A stretch of DNA of 25,436 nt from CAYQAJ01 sp964415245 (GTDB taxonomy: Bacteria > Planctomycetota > Planctomycetia > Pirellulales > Pirellulaceae), in contig CAYQAJ010000041.1 of NCBI GenBank assembly GCA_964415245.1, positions 1-25,436 of the forward strand. The letters are read 5' to 3'. The number at the start of each line of letters is the position of its first letter. Positions within the stretch are counted from its first letter, which is position 1. Position numbers and translations under genes: made by a program. The notes below the pieces were generated by a model. That model was not told where the DNA came from. It saw only the letters and a program-made list of their open reading frames with translations, and searched no databases. This document shows, one piece after another, positions 1 through 7,955 of this stretch.

Positions 1-2052
1 TTCATGTGCCGTGAGGTCGGCCGTCACATGATTGAACGCGGCGAGGGCGGCAAGCGATGCGTCGTCGCCCGGGGCGAATGATTCGCCGGCGCCCTTGAGT
101 TGCTCTTCGAACCCGGGCCGCAACGTGGCAAGCATCTGTTGCCAGCCGGCCTCGTCGAGCACATTGAGGACGACGAGCTCGGGCGGAGCGTGACCAGCGG
201 CGTCCGCATCATCTGCGGACTCGCCGTCTGCCTGCTCGCCTTCCGAACCGTCCTCAGAGAAGGGGACAGGCACAATTTGTTCCGCAGACTCCACAAATTG
301 AGCCAGTCCCCGACGGTTCGCTTGCTTGCTTTGAGAACCGTCTGCAGAGAAGGGGACAGGCACAATTTGTTCCGCGGACTGCACAAATTGAGCCAGTCCC
401 CGACGGTTCGCTTGCTTGCTTTGAGAACCGTCCTCGGAGAGGGGGACAGGCACAATTTGTTCCGCGGACTGCACAAATTGAGCCAGTCCCCGACGGTTCT
501 GAGCGCCCTTGCTCTCCGCGCCTCCGCGCGCCGCACTCGCCGCGCGCTCGACGAGGTAGAGGCGGAGGCGAATCGAATCCTGGCTGGTGAAATCGAACGC
601 GCGCAGGCGGATGCCCTCGGATTCGGCGGCAAACGCTTCTTGCACGTCGAGCGGCTCGCCTTCGGCGGGCCAGCCGCGGAAGGAGTACTCGCGCAAGTTT
701 TTCATCCAGGATTCGCGCGTGGCGTTCCACTCGTCGGTATCGCGGGGCAGGGCAGGGGGGCTGGCGGCGGGCACGAACGTTTCGTGAATCTCGGTGTTGA
801 TCTGGTCGGCCGGCAATCCTTGGTCGTGGTTCTCGGGCGAGAACTCGAACACGCGGAGTTCCTCGGGCTCGAAGAAGGGGACGGCCGTCTTTTCGATCAG
901 CGAGTCGTCGCCCTTCAGGGAGTGGTTGAACCAGCGGAAGGCGTGAACGCGCAGCTCCTGTGTGTCTTCGTGCGGGCCGGCGGTGATGTTGAGGGCCAGC
1001 TTGTCGTCGGCGCCGTAGAGTCGGTACACCTTGCGGGCCAGGGCGTGCGTGCGGACGACCCCTTCGAGCGGGAAGATGCCGTCGCGGTCGCTGTTGCTGA
1101 TGAGCAGCGGGCGGGGGGCGACGAGGGCCGCGACGAGCGGGTAGTCCCAGCGGTAGGTGTTGAGCATGAACATGCAGTCGCAGTGGCCCTCGACGGTGCC
1201 GTCGACCACGTGGTTTTCCAGATCGGTGATACCGGCCACCGGCACGGCGACCTTGATGCGGTCGTCGATGGCGGCGATCCACCAACTATACGCCCCGCCG
1301 CCGCTGCGCCCTGTGGCGCCGATCCGCTCGGGATCGACCTCGGGGCGCGACTGCAGATAGTCGAGGGCGCGGATGCAGTTCCACGCCTCGACGCCGGCCG
1401 GCGTGTAGCCGCGGTCGAGCCACCACCACATATTGAACGAGTACGTGCCGTGGTGGGTGGCCTCGATTTCGCCAAGCTGCAGCGAGTCGATCGTGAGGCA
1501 GACGTAGCCGTTGCGGGCGAACCACGCGCCGTGATGCTGGTAGTGCACCTTGTTGCCGAAGCTGATGCCGTCCTTCTTCACGCCGCCGTGGCCGCAGAGG
1601 TAGAGAATGGCGGGGAGTTTTTCGATGGGCTCGGTGGGATCGGCGTTCTCGGCGTTGACCTTGCGCGGCAGGTAGAGATCGCCCGTAACGTACAAGCCGG
1701 GGCGCGACTGGAACTGCACCTTCTCGACGACGAAGTCGTCTTTCTCGACGCGGCCCGTGACGACGGCTTTCAGATCGGTGCGCTCGGGCAGGGGATCGAG
1801 GCCGAGCATGTCGAGAAGCTGGCGGCGGAGCTCGGGGCGGCGGGCTTCCCACTGGTCGAGCGTGTCGATGTCGGCCAGGCAAGCGTCGCGGAGGCGCGCG
1901 GTTTCGATTCGAAAATACTCGGCGATCATGCGATCGCCGCGGCTGGTATCGCGGGGAGCGGGCTCGTTGGCGGCTTGGGCGAAGGCGCGATTGGCAGTTC
2001 CCGCGCCCACGAGGAGAAAACTCAACAAAATGAGCGCCGTCGTGAAACGCAT
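1..2052 (-). CDS. Secreted alpha/beta hydrolase (acetylxylan esterase / prolyl oligopeptidase-like), 3' end beyond window
   Basis: The open frame starts at 2052 and is still open at base 1 (684 codons visible). The start is supported by GAGGTG five bases upstream of the ATG. Residues 1-25 form a signal peptide ending AFA, so the enzyme is probably exported. The hydrolase core spans about residues 70-385. The nucleophile elbow is GRSGGG (Ser250), a candidate acid lies in SDRDG (Asp322 or Asp324), and the catalytic His is in GPHEDTQ (His361); an HGG oxyanion-type motif is at 155-157. This pattern fits the planctomycete esterases often labelled acetylxylan esterase, which probably deacetylate polysaccharides, but the substrate cannot be read from sequence. 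A second domain follows; between 'LRLYLVERA' and 'PELVVLNVLDE' it carries three 30-residue repeats (about residues 518-603) encoded by palindromic DNA. Fold and class are fairly sure, substrate is not. Confidence 0.88.
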   Translation of the reverse strand, partial: MRFTTALILLSFLLVGAGTANRAFAQAANEPAPRDTSRGDRMIAEYFRIETARLRDACLADIDTLDQWEARRPELRRQLLDMLGLDPLPERTDLKAVVTGRVEKDDFVVEKVQFQSRPGLYVTGDLYLPRKVNAENADPTEPIEKLPAILYLCGHGGVKKDGISFGNKVHYQHHGAWFARNGYVCLTIDSLQLGEIEATHHGTYSFNMWWWLDRGYTPAGVEAWNCIRALDYLQSRPEVDPERIGATGRSGGGAYSWWIAAIDDRIKVAVPVAGITDLENHVVDGTVEGHCDCMFMLNTYRWDYPLVAALVAPRPLLISNSDRDGIFPLEGVVRTHALARKVYRLYGADDKLALNITAGPHEDTQELRVHAFRWFNHSLKGDDSLIEKTAVPFFEPEELRVFEFSPENHDQGLPADQINTEIHETFVPAASPPALPRDTDEWNATRESWMKNLREYSFRGWPAEGEPLDVQEAFAAESEGIRLRAFDFTSQDSIRLRLYLVERAASAARGGAESKGAQNRRGLAQFVQSAEQIVPVPLSEDGSQSKQANRRGLAQFVQSAEQIVPVPFSADGSQSKQANRRGLAQFVESAEQIVPVPFSEDGSEGEQADGESADDADAAGHAPPELVVLNVLDEAGWQQMLATLRPGFEEQLKGAGESFAPGDDASLAALAAFNHVTADLTAHE
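245..499. repeat. Three 90-bp tandem units, each a REP-like imperfect palindrome, inside the hydrolase gene
   Basis: Hairpin units occupy 245-319, 335-409 and 425-499, with a period of exactly 90 bp. Each has an outer stem GAACCGTC/GACGGTTC and an inner stem GGGGACAGGCACAATTTGT / ACAAATTGAGCCAGTCCCC. The inner stem pairs throughout except for two symmetric A-A mismatches. About nine unpaired bases lie on one side between the two stems. The spacer between units is GCTTGCTTGCTTTGA. Because 90 is a multiple of three, the units read in frame on the minus strand as a 30-residue repeat beginning NRRGLAQFVQSAEQIVPVP. The three copies differ at only a few bases, so the duplication is recent or homogenised. 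Confidence 0.9.
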
Positions 2053-2095
2053 GATTGCACCTCGGGGGGGTGGGGAGCCGCGGGTATACGAGGGT

Positions 2096-2260
2096 GTTTT
2101 CAAACCGTCTGCGGAGAAGGGGACAGGCATACGCCGAGTTTTCAGTGTTCAGTTTTCAGTTTTCAGTCGGTGCAAAGATGACCAGCGTACAACTGACAAC
2201 TGACCACCGACAACGGACCGAGACTCGGCAAAATGAGCCAGTCCCCGACGGTTTGGAAAC
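2096..2260. repeat. Long imperfect palindrome related to the repeats inside the hydrolase gene
   Basis: The outer arms GTTTTCAAACCGTC (2096-2109) and GACGGTTTGGAAAC (2247-2260) match at 13 of 14 positions. Inside them lie GGGGACAGGCA and TGAGCCAGTCCCC, the same arms as in the copies at 245-499. The inner stem then departs: GCCGAGT pairs with ACTCGGC, and deeper in the loop GTCGGTG pairs with CACCGAC. The loop also holds TTTTCAG-type tandem units and the motif CAACTGACAACTGA. It resembles a REP/MITE-like element whose centre was replaced or expanded. It lies 44 bp upstream of the hydrolase start and may affect its mRNA leader. Confidence 0.8.
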
Positions 2261-2369
2261 TGCCAGTAATTAGCGTATCCGGTGGTATGGGCGAACGCAA
2301 ATGTCTCCGCTATTTTTGGCGCGAGCGCAGCAATGGACGATCTGGACGAGATGGACGAAATGGACGCTG

Positions 2370-2391
2370 GATTCCCGCCTGCGCGGGAATG
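2370..2391. repeat. dRS3-like short palindrome
   Basis: GATTCCCGCCTGCGCGGGAATG contains the arms ATTCCCGC and GCGGGAAT around a short centre. The same short hairpin, known as dRS3 in Neisseria, is scattered in many unrelated bacterial genomes. It has no U-run on either side, so it is not a clear terminator, although it lies downstream of the DUF11 gene. Confidence 0.6.
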
Positions 2392-2488
2392 ACAACAGGG
2401 ATTCAGCGCGGGCCTTGCGCTACGAGTGGGTGGGGCCCCGAAGCCGAGAGAGTGTGGGGCCCTGTTGCCGAGAGAGAACGAGCGGCGT

Positions 2489-3925
2489 CTACCGCACGCG
2501 GCATTGGAAGCGGATGATGCCGCCTTCGCCCACGGGGAGCGGGTCGGTGATTTCCCACCGCAGCACCAGCGATTCGCCTTCGTTCTCTTGCGTGAAGAAT
2601 TCGTGCTTGAGGTTGCACTCGGCGCTTCCCTCGACAAATTCCAGCCGCGGCGTGAGGCTGTCGACGATCGTCACGTTGCCGATCAGCTCGTCGCCCATGT
2701 TATCGAAGCGAATGGTGAACTCGACCGTTTCGCCGGGCCGGGCGGTTTTGCGCGAGGCGAGCTTGATGACGCGCATCTGCGGCACGCCGGGCGGACGCTC
2801 GTTCTTGTAGACCGACTCGGCGCGCTCGGTGGTGGCCGTAATGGCCACGTTCTTCCCGTCGACGACGGCCTGGGCCATTTGGTCGCCGCTCCAGGCAATC
2901 GCCGCTTCGATGCTCTCGGTGAGTCGGGCCTTTTCCGACTGCTCGAACACGCCGCGACGCACGATCTGCAAGTCCTCGTAGGGCCGGAAGTCGTTGCGGA
3001 AGGAGAGCAGGCCCTCGTCGTTGGCCAGCTCGAAACCGCGCAGCGACTCTTCCAGCACCGCGGCCGGACGGCTGCCGATCTGCCCCACGGGCTGAAGCTG
3101 CTGGGTGACCGATTCCGGCAGGCGGGTGTCGTCGACGCGCTGCGGACCGATTTCGCGCTCGTACGCGGCGACGCGCAAGTGCCGCTCGTGCATCGCCGCT
3201 CCGGTCACCTTGCGCACGGCGGCGAAGCGCGGCGCGTAGAGGGCCACGCGATTGCTCGGCACGACGACCGTGCGCCCGTCGATGGTGTCGAAGTGGCCGA
3301 TGGTGTCTTCGACATCGAGGCCGTGGACGCTCCAGTCGGCCGCCACCGCGGCGGTCGCGTTCTTGTCGCCGCCGTCGAACAGGTGCTCGTCTTCGGGAAG
3401 CGGAAACCGCTGGTCGAGAGGGTACCGTGTCGGTTGCAGGATCGAAACAGACGGTGCGGCTGCCAGGGGCAAGTAGTCCGACCCGGCGCCGTGTTTCGCG
3501 CCGCGGGAGTTTCGCCCCCCCGGTTTGTCGGCCAGCGAGTCCCGCGCCGCCGTGGACGTTTGCTGCGCGGGAGTGGAGGGTCCGTTCGTTTCGGCCGACG
3601 TCGCCGGCGTGCCGGAGGTATCGGAGACAGAAGCCGAGGCTTCATCTGAATCGCCCCGCCGACTTTGATTCGAATCGGCGGAGCGCGCGGTATCTTGCGC
3701 CGGTCGCTGGTCGGATAGCGTCAGGCTCTGCGGCTTGGCGGGCGATGCCGACTCGCGAGCCGCGGCAACAGCGCCATCGGTGCCCCGCGTCCGATTTGCC
3801 AGGGTTCCCCGCATGCCTCCCGACATCGTTCGGCACGAGCACAGGAGCAACACCAGCGCGGCAAGGAGCCACGTGGCGGCGATCCTTGTGGCTCTGCCTT
3901 CGCAGTGGCCGAGCGCTCGCGTCAT
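2489..3925 (-). CDS. DUF11-domain lipoprotein, last gene of the envelope cluster
   Basis: This 478-residue protein has a hydrophobic segment at about 16-31 ending LLCSC, a plausible lipobox. It is followed by a long Ser/Thr/Ala-rich disordered stretch to about residue 165. The centre (about 165-370) has no recognisable family. The last 100 residues look like a DUF11 / B_ant_repeat beta-sandwich, with 'RPGETVEFTIRFDNMGD', 'NVTIVDSLTPRLEFVEGSA' and a final 'FQCRVR'. DUF11 domains are known from bacterial surface proteins. The ATG overlaps the stop of the upstream gene by 4 bp (TCAT at 3922-3925 on the plus strand), so translation is probably coupled. A structural role in the envelope is inferred from the lipobox, domain and neighbours. 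Confidence 0.85.
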   Translation of the reverse strand: MTRALGHCEGRATRIAATWLLAALVLLLCSCRTMSGGMRGTLANRTRGTDGAVAAARESASPAKPQSLTLSDQRPAQDTARSADSNQSRRGDSDEASASVSDTSGTPATSAETNGPSTPAQQTSTAARDSLADKPGGRNSRGAKHGAGSDYLPLAAAPSVSILQPTRYPLDQRFPLPEDEHLFDGGDKNATAAVAADWSVHGLDVEDTIGHFDTIDGRTVVVPSNRVALYAPRFAAVRKVTGAAMHERHLRVAAYEREIGPQRVDDTRLPESVTQQLQPVGQIGSRPAAVLEESLRGFELANDEGLLSFRNDFRPYEDLQIVRRGVFEQSEKARLTESIEAAIAWSGDQMAQAVVDGKNVAITATTERAESVYKNERPPGVPQMRVIKLASRKTARPGETVEFTIRFDNMGDELIGNVTIVDSLTPRLEFVEGSAECNLKHEFFTQENEGESLVLRWEITDPLPVGEGGIIRFQCRVR

Positions 3926-5091
3926 CGCCGGGTTCCTCGACTTTCGCTGGGCGGCGTGGCCAGGCGGAAGATGCGGCCGGGAAACGACAGCGATTCACGC
4001 TGCTCGTTGGGCTTGCTTGAGAACTGCGACTCGAATTGTTGCACCGAGTCGGAAGTCGCGGTCTTTGGCGATGACCGCGGCGCGGCGTCCCGCCTGGCAT
4101 ACGGCGTGGCTTTTGGCTCGGATCGCGGCTGCGCATACGGATTGGATTGCGGCCCGCTCTGCGGCGATCTGGGCGCGGCCACTCCCGACTGCGGCCCTTT
4201 CGGCGCGGTTTGCGCGGAATTGGGTGCCGCGTCTGCATCCCCGCGCGGTTCAGGCACCGCCTCGGGCGCGTTTTCGGGATTCAGCAGCTTCTTGAGGGCG
4301 TCGGCCCCGTATTTGCGCACGGGGGGCGAGCCGAAGAAAAACGCGTCGCGGTCCCTTGCATCGGGCAGCCGCGAGCCCATCCGCAGAATGGCAACCGGGC
4401 GCCCGAGCCGCTCTGCCGTTTCGAGCGGATCCTCGCCCGCGTCGACTTCGAAGTGGCGCTGCTCGGTTTTGGGCTCGGCTAGCGGGAGCGCAGTTTGCGG
4501 ATCCTCCAGGTAGATCACGCGCATCACGTAGCGTCCGCTGAGTGCCATTTCCAGCTCTTGCCGCGTCAAGTCGACGGGAATGGGAAATCGCTCGATCTCG
4601 CCGTGTGGGGGATACAGGCGATCGATCAGCTCGATGGTGGGATAGACCTCCAGCCCCTCGTTCAAGGGGATGTTGGTCACCTTGAGTCGATACACATAGC
4701 CCACCAAAAGACCCGCCAACCGCGGCGCCGGCTGAGCGGTTTCAAACTGACCGTTCTCTGCCAGCGACACCCGCGTGCCCCGTGGGGCCGTCACCATCAC
4801 GGGCTGAAAGTAGCCGCGCAAGGCGGCATCGAGCGCGAGCCGCTCGCGGCCGATCATGCCGGGGGGCATGTTCGAGTTATAGAAGTGGGATCCCTCGGCC
4901 CGTTGTGCCCAGGCCGGCGCGGCACACCAAAGAGCGAGCAACATGCCGAGGGCGACAGGCGCGATGAGCGCCATGATCGCCACGCGCGAACCGAGCGCAT
5001 CCAGTGCCGTGCGTGCCCATCGCACGGCGCTGGCCTTGTACCCGAGCAGCGGGCGTCGCGAATCGCGTGGCGTGGTTCGGGCCAAGGTCAT
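3922..5091 (-). CDS. Secreted envelope protein, paralogue of the 5328-6422 lipoprotein
   Basis: The frame is open further upstream (to 5343), but the start at 5091 is chosen because AGAGAAG precedes it and it places a signal peptide (about residues 25-61, ending CAAPAWAQ) near the N-terminus. The protein then has 389 residues. The middle contains 'YVYRLKVTNIPLNEGLEVYPTIEL', 'ALSGRYVMRVIYLEDP' and 'PVAILRMGSR', which align with the same order of motifs in the upstream lipoprotein, so the two share a domain and probably arose by duplication. The C-terminal third is low-complexity, rich in Pro/Gln/Ser/Arg. The function is unknown. It sits between two envelope proteins and overlaps the downstream gene by 4 bp. 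Confidence 0.85.
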   Translation of the reverse strand: MTLARTTPRDSRRPLLGYKASAVRWARTALDALGSRVAIMALIAPVALGMLLALWCAAPAWAQRAEGSHFYNSNMPPGMIGRERLALDAALRGYFQPVMVTAPRGTRVSLAENGQFETAQPAPRLAGLLVGYVYRLKVTNIPLNEGLEVYPTIELIDRLYPPHGEIERFPIPVDLTRQELEMALSGRYVMRVIYLEDPQTALPLAEPKTEQRHFEVDAGEDPLETAERLGRPVAILRMGSRLPDARDRDAFFFGSPPVRKYGADALKKLLNPENAPEAVPEPRGDADAAPNSAQTAPKGPQSGVAAPRSPQSGPQSNPYAQPRSEPKATPYARRDAAPRSSPKTATSDSVQQFESQFSSKPNEQRESLSFPGRIFRLATPPSESRGTRR

Positions 5092-5327
5092 GTCGCTTCT
5101 CTGCGCGCGGCGCGCGGTCGCGCTGGGCTCCCTGTGCAAGCTGCATCCGGCGATGGCGGTCCCGTGCGTTCGATCCGTCGCTCGCAACGCGGGCTCGCGA
5201 GTCTCGTGCCCGTCCGTACCACCACCGCCTGTTTCGCACGGCGCGCCATCGCACTGCTGCTGCGGGCGATCGCCGAGGTGCCGGCCTGGCAGCCAGACGC
5301 TCTCGTGCTCGTTACCGCGAGGACGAG

Positions 5328-6422
5328 TTAATAGGGATAGCAATCCTCTGCGCCGTACTGACCGCTCACGTTCTGATACATGTCGCCGTGGGGTTGGTCC
5401 GGGTTAAACACCGGCCCGTGCATTTTCTCGCGCACGTAGATTTGGTCGGGCGGCTTGGGATAGCTCAAGCCAGGCTGCTGGCGGACGTGCACGGACAACT
5501 TCTCCGTCGGCGGCGGCATATTGACGTGAGTGTAGTTCCGCATGACGTGTTGTTGTAGTCCCGCCGGCACTCCCAGCGGAATGTGTGGCGGTCCCGGCAA
5601 CCCAAGCGGCGTGCCCGTCGTGGGCATACCGTACACCGGCGCGGTTACGCCCGACACGTAGTTGGCGGGCATGGCGCCGCCGCCGGCGGCCATGGCGGCC
5701 ATTCCCGCGGCGGGCATGGCGCCGCCATCCATGGCAAAGCCTGGTCCGGCTTCCATGAAGTCGCCGGGGACCTCCAGGTCCTTGTTGCCCATGCGGACGA
5801 CGGCCAGGATTGCACCGCGGCGGTCGGCTTCGGTGATCGGATCGATGCCCGGGTCGAGCCGCGTGCTCACCAGCGTTTCGACGCCGGCCAGTGCCAACTC
5901 CTGGTAGCCGGGATCGGGCAGATAGACGACCTTCGTGACGAAGTTGCCGCTGGCCACCTGGTCGAAGTCTTCTTCGGTGAAATGGATGGGAATGGCGTTA
6001 TGTGCCAGGTAAGCGGCAGTGCGTGGAGTGGTCGGACCAATCTCCAGTGTCGGATATCGCTCGTCGCCCACGCGTCCCGGGATGTTCGTCAGCTTGAGGC
6101 GGTAGATGCCTCCCTGCGTAAAGTTCTGCCGACCCGGGACCACCATCGGCGAGGAATCGAACATGCCCGGCGCGCTCACGTCCCACTGAACATGCATCGC
6201 CTCGGGCTGCACGAACATGATTTGCACGGCCGGCATCGGAGCAGGCATGGCGCCCGACGGAAACATGGGCGGCATGACGCCCGGTCCAGGTCCCCCGACG
6301 CCGGGTCCCGGCTCCATCAGCCGCTCGGCGGGGGGCAGATTGTGGCCGTATGGCATGGCGCAGCCGAACATGGCGACTGCGGCGCCAACGAGCATCGTAA
6401 CGAGCGGAAAGCGTCGAGACAT
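5328..6422 (-). CDS. Planctomycete-type lipoprotein, first gene of the envelope cluster
   Basis: The start at 6422 is supported by GGGGGAAG just upstream; an earlier start in the same frame (6491) has no such support. The 364-residue product begins with a lipoprotein signal, MSRRFPLVTMLVG to VAMFGC (Cys21 the likely lipidated residue). A Gly/Pro/Met-rich linker follows, then the domain 'IYRLKLTNIPGRVGDERYPTLEI', 'VASGNFVTKVVYLPDPGYQE' and 'GAILAVVRMGNKD' shared with the next gene. A second Gly/Ala/Met-rich stretch ('GGAMPAAGMAAMAAGGG') and a Pro/Tyr-rich C-terminus follow. No enzyme motif is visible. An anchored envelope component is the most that can be inferred. Confidence 0.87.
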   Translation of the reverse strand: MSRRFPLVTMLVGAAVAMFGCAMPYGHNLPPAERLMEPGPGVGGPGPGVMPPMFPSGAMPAPMPAVQIMFVQPEAMHVQWDVSAPGMFDSSPMVVPGRQNFTQGGIYRLKLTNIPGRVGDERYPTLEIGPTTPRTAAYLAHNAIPIHFTEEDFDQVASGNFVTKVVYLPDPGYQELALAGVETLVSTRLDPGIDPITEADRRGAILAVVRMGNKDLEVPGDFMEAGPGFAMDGGAMPAAGMAAMAAGGGAMPANYVSGVTAPVYGMPTTGTPLGLPGPPHIPLGVPAGLQQHVMRNYTHVNMPPPTEKLSVHVRQQPGLSYPKPPDQIYVREKMHGPVFNPDQPHGDMYQNVSGQYGAEDCYPY

Positions 6423-6902
6423 GATCTTCCCCCCTACGCAGCACTCCGGCCCAAGGCGTGCCTCCACAATGGCTCGCACGGGACCGGGCAATGCTTCCTT
6501 GGTTTGCAGACGTGCTTCTCCCGGGCGGTGTCGGATGCACCCTGCTCGGAAGTCAGCTTCCTGTTATGGTCTCTCCGGCGAGCGGGGAACTGGCATGGAC
6601 CGTCGCTCAGCCGGTACCTACAATCTCTCCCCCCGCCGGCATCGACGTCCGTGGCTTCTCGCGCAGACAGACGCTTCACACCGGGCCGGTAAGCCCTTGC
6701 CATCGCCTGCCTTTCGTGTTGGCGGATCGACGGCTGCTTCGGGGCCTTTCCGACTGGGTCGTGCCGGCACATAGGTCGCGATGCCATGCCCGTTAGGGGC
6801 GGGGCGTCTTCCGCGCACAGTGGGCCGGCGGATTGGGGCTCCGTGGGTTTATGTTCGGCGTGCTACGACACGATTCTTTGGAAAAACCGCCAAAACCGCG
6901 CG
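6423..6902. other. 480-bp gene-free spacer between divergent genes
   Basis: Short frames here have no family resemblance, and the composition is like the rest of the window. The ribosome site of the lipoprotein gene is at the left edge (about 6426-6433). A TACAAT at 6617-6622 resembles a -10 for the plus strand, but no matching -35 was seen. Both flanking genes probably start transcription here. Confidence 0.5.
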
Positions 6903-7955
6903 ATGAAGTACAGCTTGCCCATCCTCTCATCGGGGTTTGTATGTGCCCTGGCCATCGGTGCCGCGCTGTGGGTGCGAAGCAGCGGCGGCATCGCGTTGTT
7001 CGCCCAGCGGGTCGATAACAGGACAGAGTCGACGGGTGTGCCGGGTTCGAATGCCACCCACGACGCACGCGGCACTCCGGCCAGCGGCCAGGTCCTGGTG
7101 GCGACGGCCGCGCGCACTATGCACGAGTCCCCACCGCTCGACGCGCGGTTGGTTGTGCAGATCAACCTGCTGGGCCAGTCGATGAACGGTCCCGGAACCT
7201 ATTTACATTTGGGGCACGCCACCGATATGTCCCGCCTCGATATGAAGGTGGGAGTGGAGGGGCGCGTTACCAGCTTTCAGCAGGTGTGCGACGGGCGCTT
7301 TCTATGGGTGCGACGTCACGCGGCCGAGAAGAAGAGCCTGGTTCGCGTTGACTTGCGCCGCATGGCAAGAGCGCTGGACGATGCGCCGGACCTGAGCTCG
7401 GACCGCGAGGCGCCGCTCTACTTCGGCGGCCTACCGCAGCTTCTTGCCTCGCTCGACCGGTGCTTTCAATTCGACGAGCCGCGAGCCGACCAGCTCGACG
7501 AGCTTCCCGTTTGGGTGTTGCACGGAACGTGGAAGCCGAATCGACTCGCCGCGATGACGCAGCGGAGCGAGTCGAGCGATAAGGTTTCGTCCGGAGACTT
7601 GGTGACTGGCGACAGCGCAAACGGCGAAACCGCAAGCGATGCGGTGACGTCGCTGTTGGCTCTGCTGCCGCCGCACGTGCCGCACGACGTCGTGCTCACG
7701 CTGGGGCGCGACGACACGTTCCCCCTCTTTCCGTATCGTGTGGAGTTTCGCTCGACCGCTTCCCGTGGGCTGACCAAGGGCGGGGCAGGGGAGAGGTCAT
7801 CGACCGAGAATATCGTTACGATTGAGTTCTACTCGGTGCGACGTCGCGACGACCTCGACCAGCTCCACTTCCGCTATGAGCCGGGCGATCAGGAAATCGA
7901 AGACCGCACGGCGGAGTTGCTCGAGCGGCTCGGGCTGCCTGTGCCGCCGCGCTGA
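6903..7955 (+). CDS. Exported LolA-like protein of unknown function
   Basis: The start is placed at 6903, where the protein begins with a hydrophobic leader (MKYSLPILSSGFVCALAIG...). The frame continues upstream to 6786 without hydrophobic or family-like sequence. The 350-residue product has a charged, soluble body. Residues about 62-170 ('GQVLVATAARTMHESPPLDARL', 'LGQSMNGPGTYLHLG', 'RVTSFQQVCDGRFLWVRR') resemble the LolA-like beta fold of several planctomycete periplasmic proteins; this is a weak inference from pattern only. The C-terminal part ('IVTIEFYSVRRRDDLDQLHFRYEPGDQEIEDRTAELLERLGL') is also LolA-like in style. No Shine-Dalgarno is visible. The last 67 bases overlap pdxA on the opposite strand. 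Confidence 0.75.
   Translation: MKYSLPILSSGFVCALAIGAALWVRSSGGIALFAQRVDNRTESTGVPGSNATHDARGTPASGQVLVATAARTMHESPPLDARLVVQINLLGQSMNGPGTYLHLGHATDMSRLDMKVGVEGRVTSFQQVCDGRFLWVRRHAAEKKSLVRVDLRRMARALDDAPDLSSDREAPLYFGGLPQLLASLDRCFQFDEPRADQLDELPVWVLHGTWKPNRLAAMTQRSESSDKVSSGDLVTGDSANGETASDAVTSLLALLPPHVPHDVVLTLGRDDTFPLFPYRVEFRSTASRGLTKGGAGERSSTENIVTIEFYSVRRRDDLDQLHFRYEPGDQEIEDRTAELLERLGLPVPPR

Larger units (their letters stand above)
2053..2488. other. Gene-free spacer with several repeat types
   Basis: No credible gene was found in these 436 bases between the DUF11 lipoprotein stop and the hydrolase start. They hold a long palindromic element (2096-2260), a short run of GGACGA-type units (about 2335-2368), a dRS3-like hairpin (2370-2391), and two near-copies of a unit of about 24 bp, GTGGGGCCC followed by GCCGAGAGAG (about 2430-2478). 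The hydrolase promoter must lie here or further upstream, but no convincing -35/-10 pair was seen. Confidence 0.7.

Noticed and set aside
245..499. A small CRISPR array
   Set aside because: The spacers between palindromes are identical 15-bp stretches, not unique, and the units are in a coding frame; no cas genes are present.
100..2181. A 693-codon open frame on the plus strand
   Set aside because: It is antisense to the esterase, whose catalytic motifs are clear on the minus strand; GC-rich third positions create long antisense frames.
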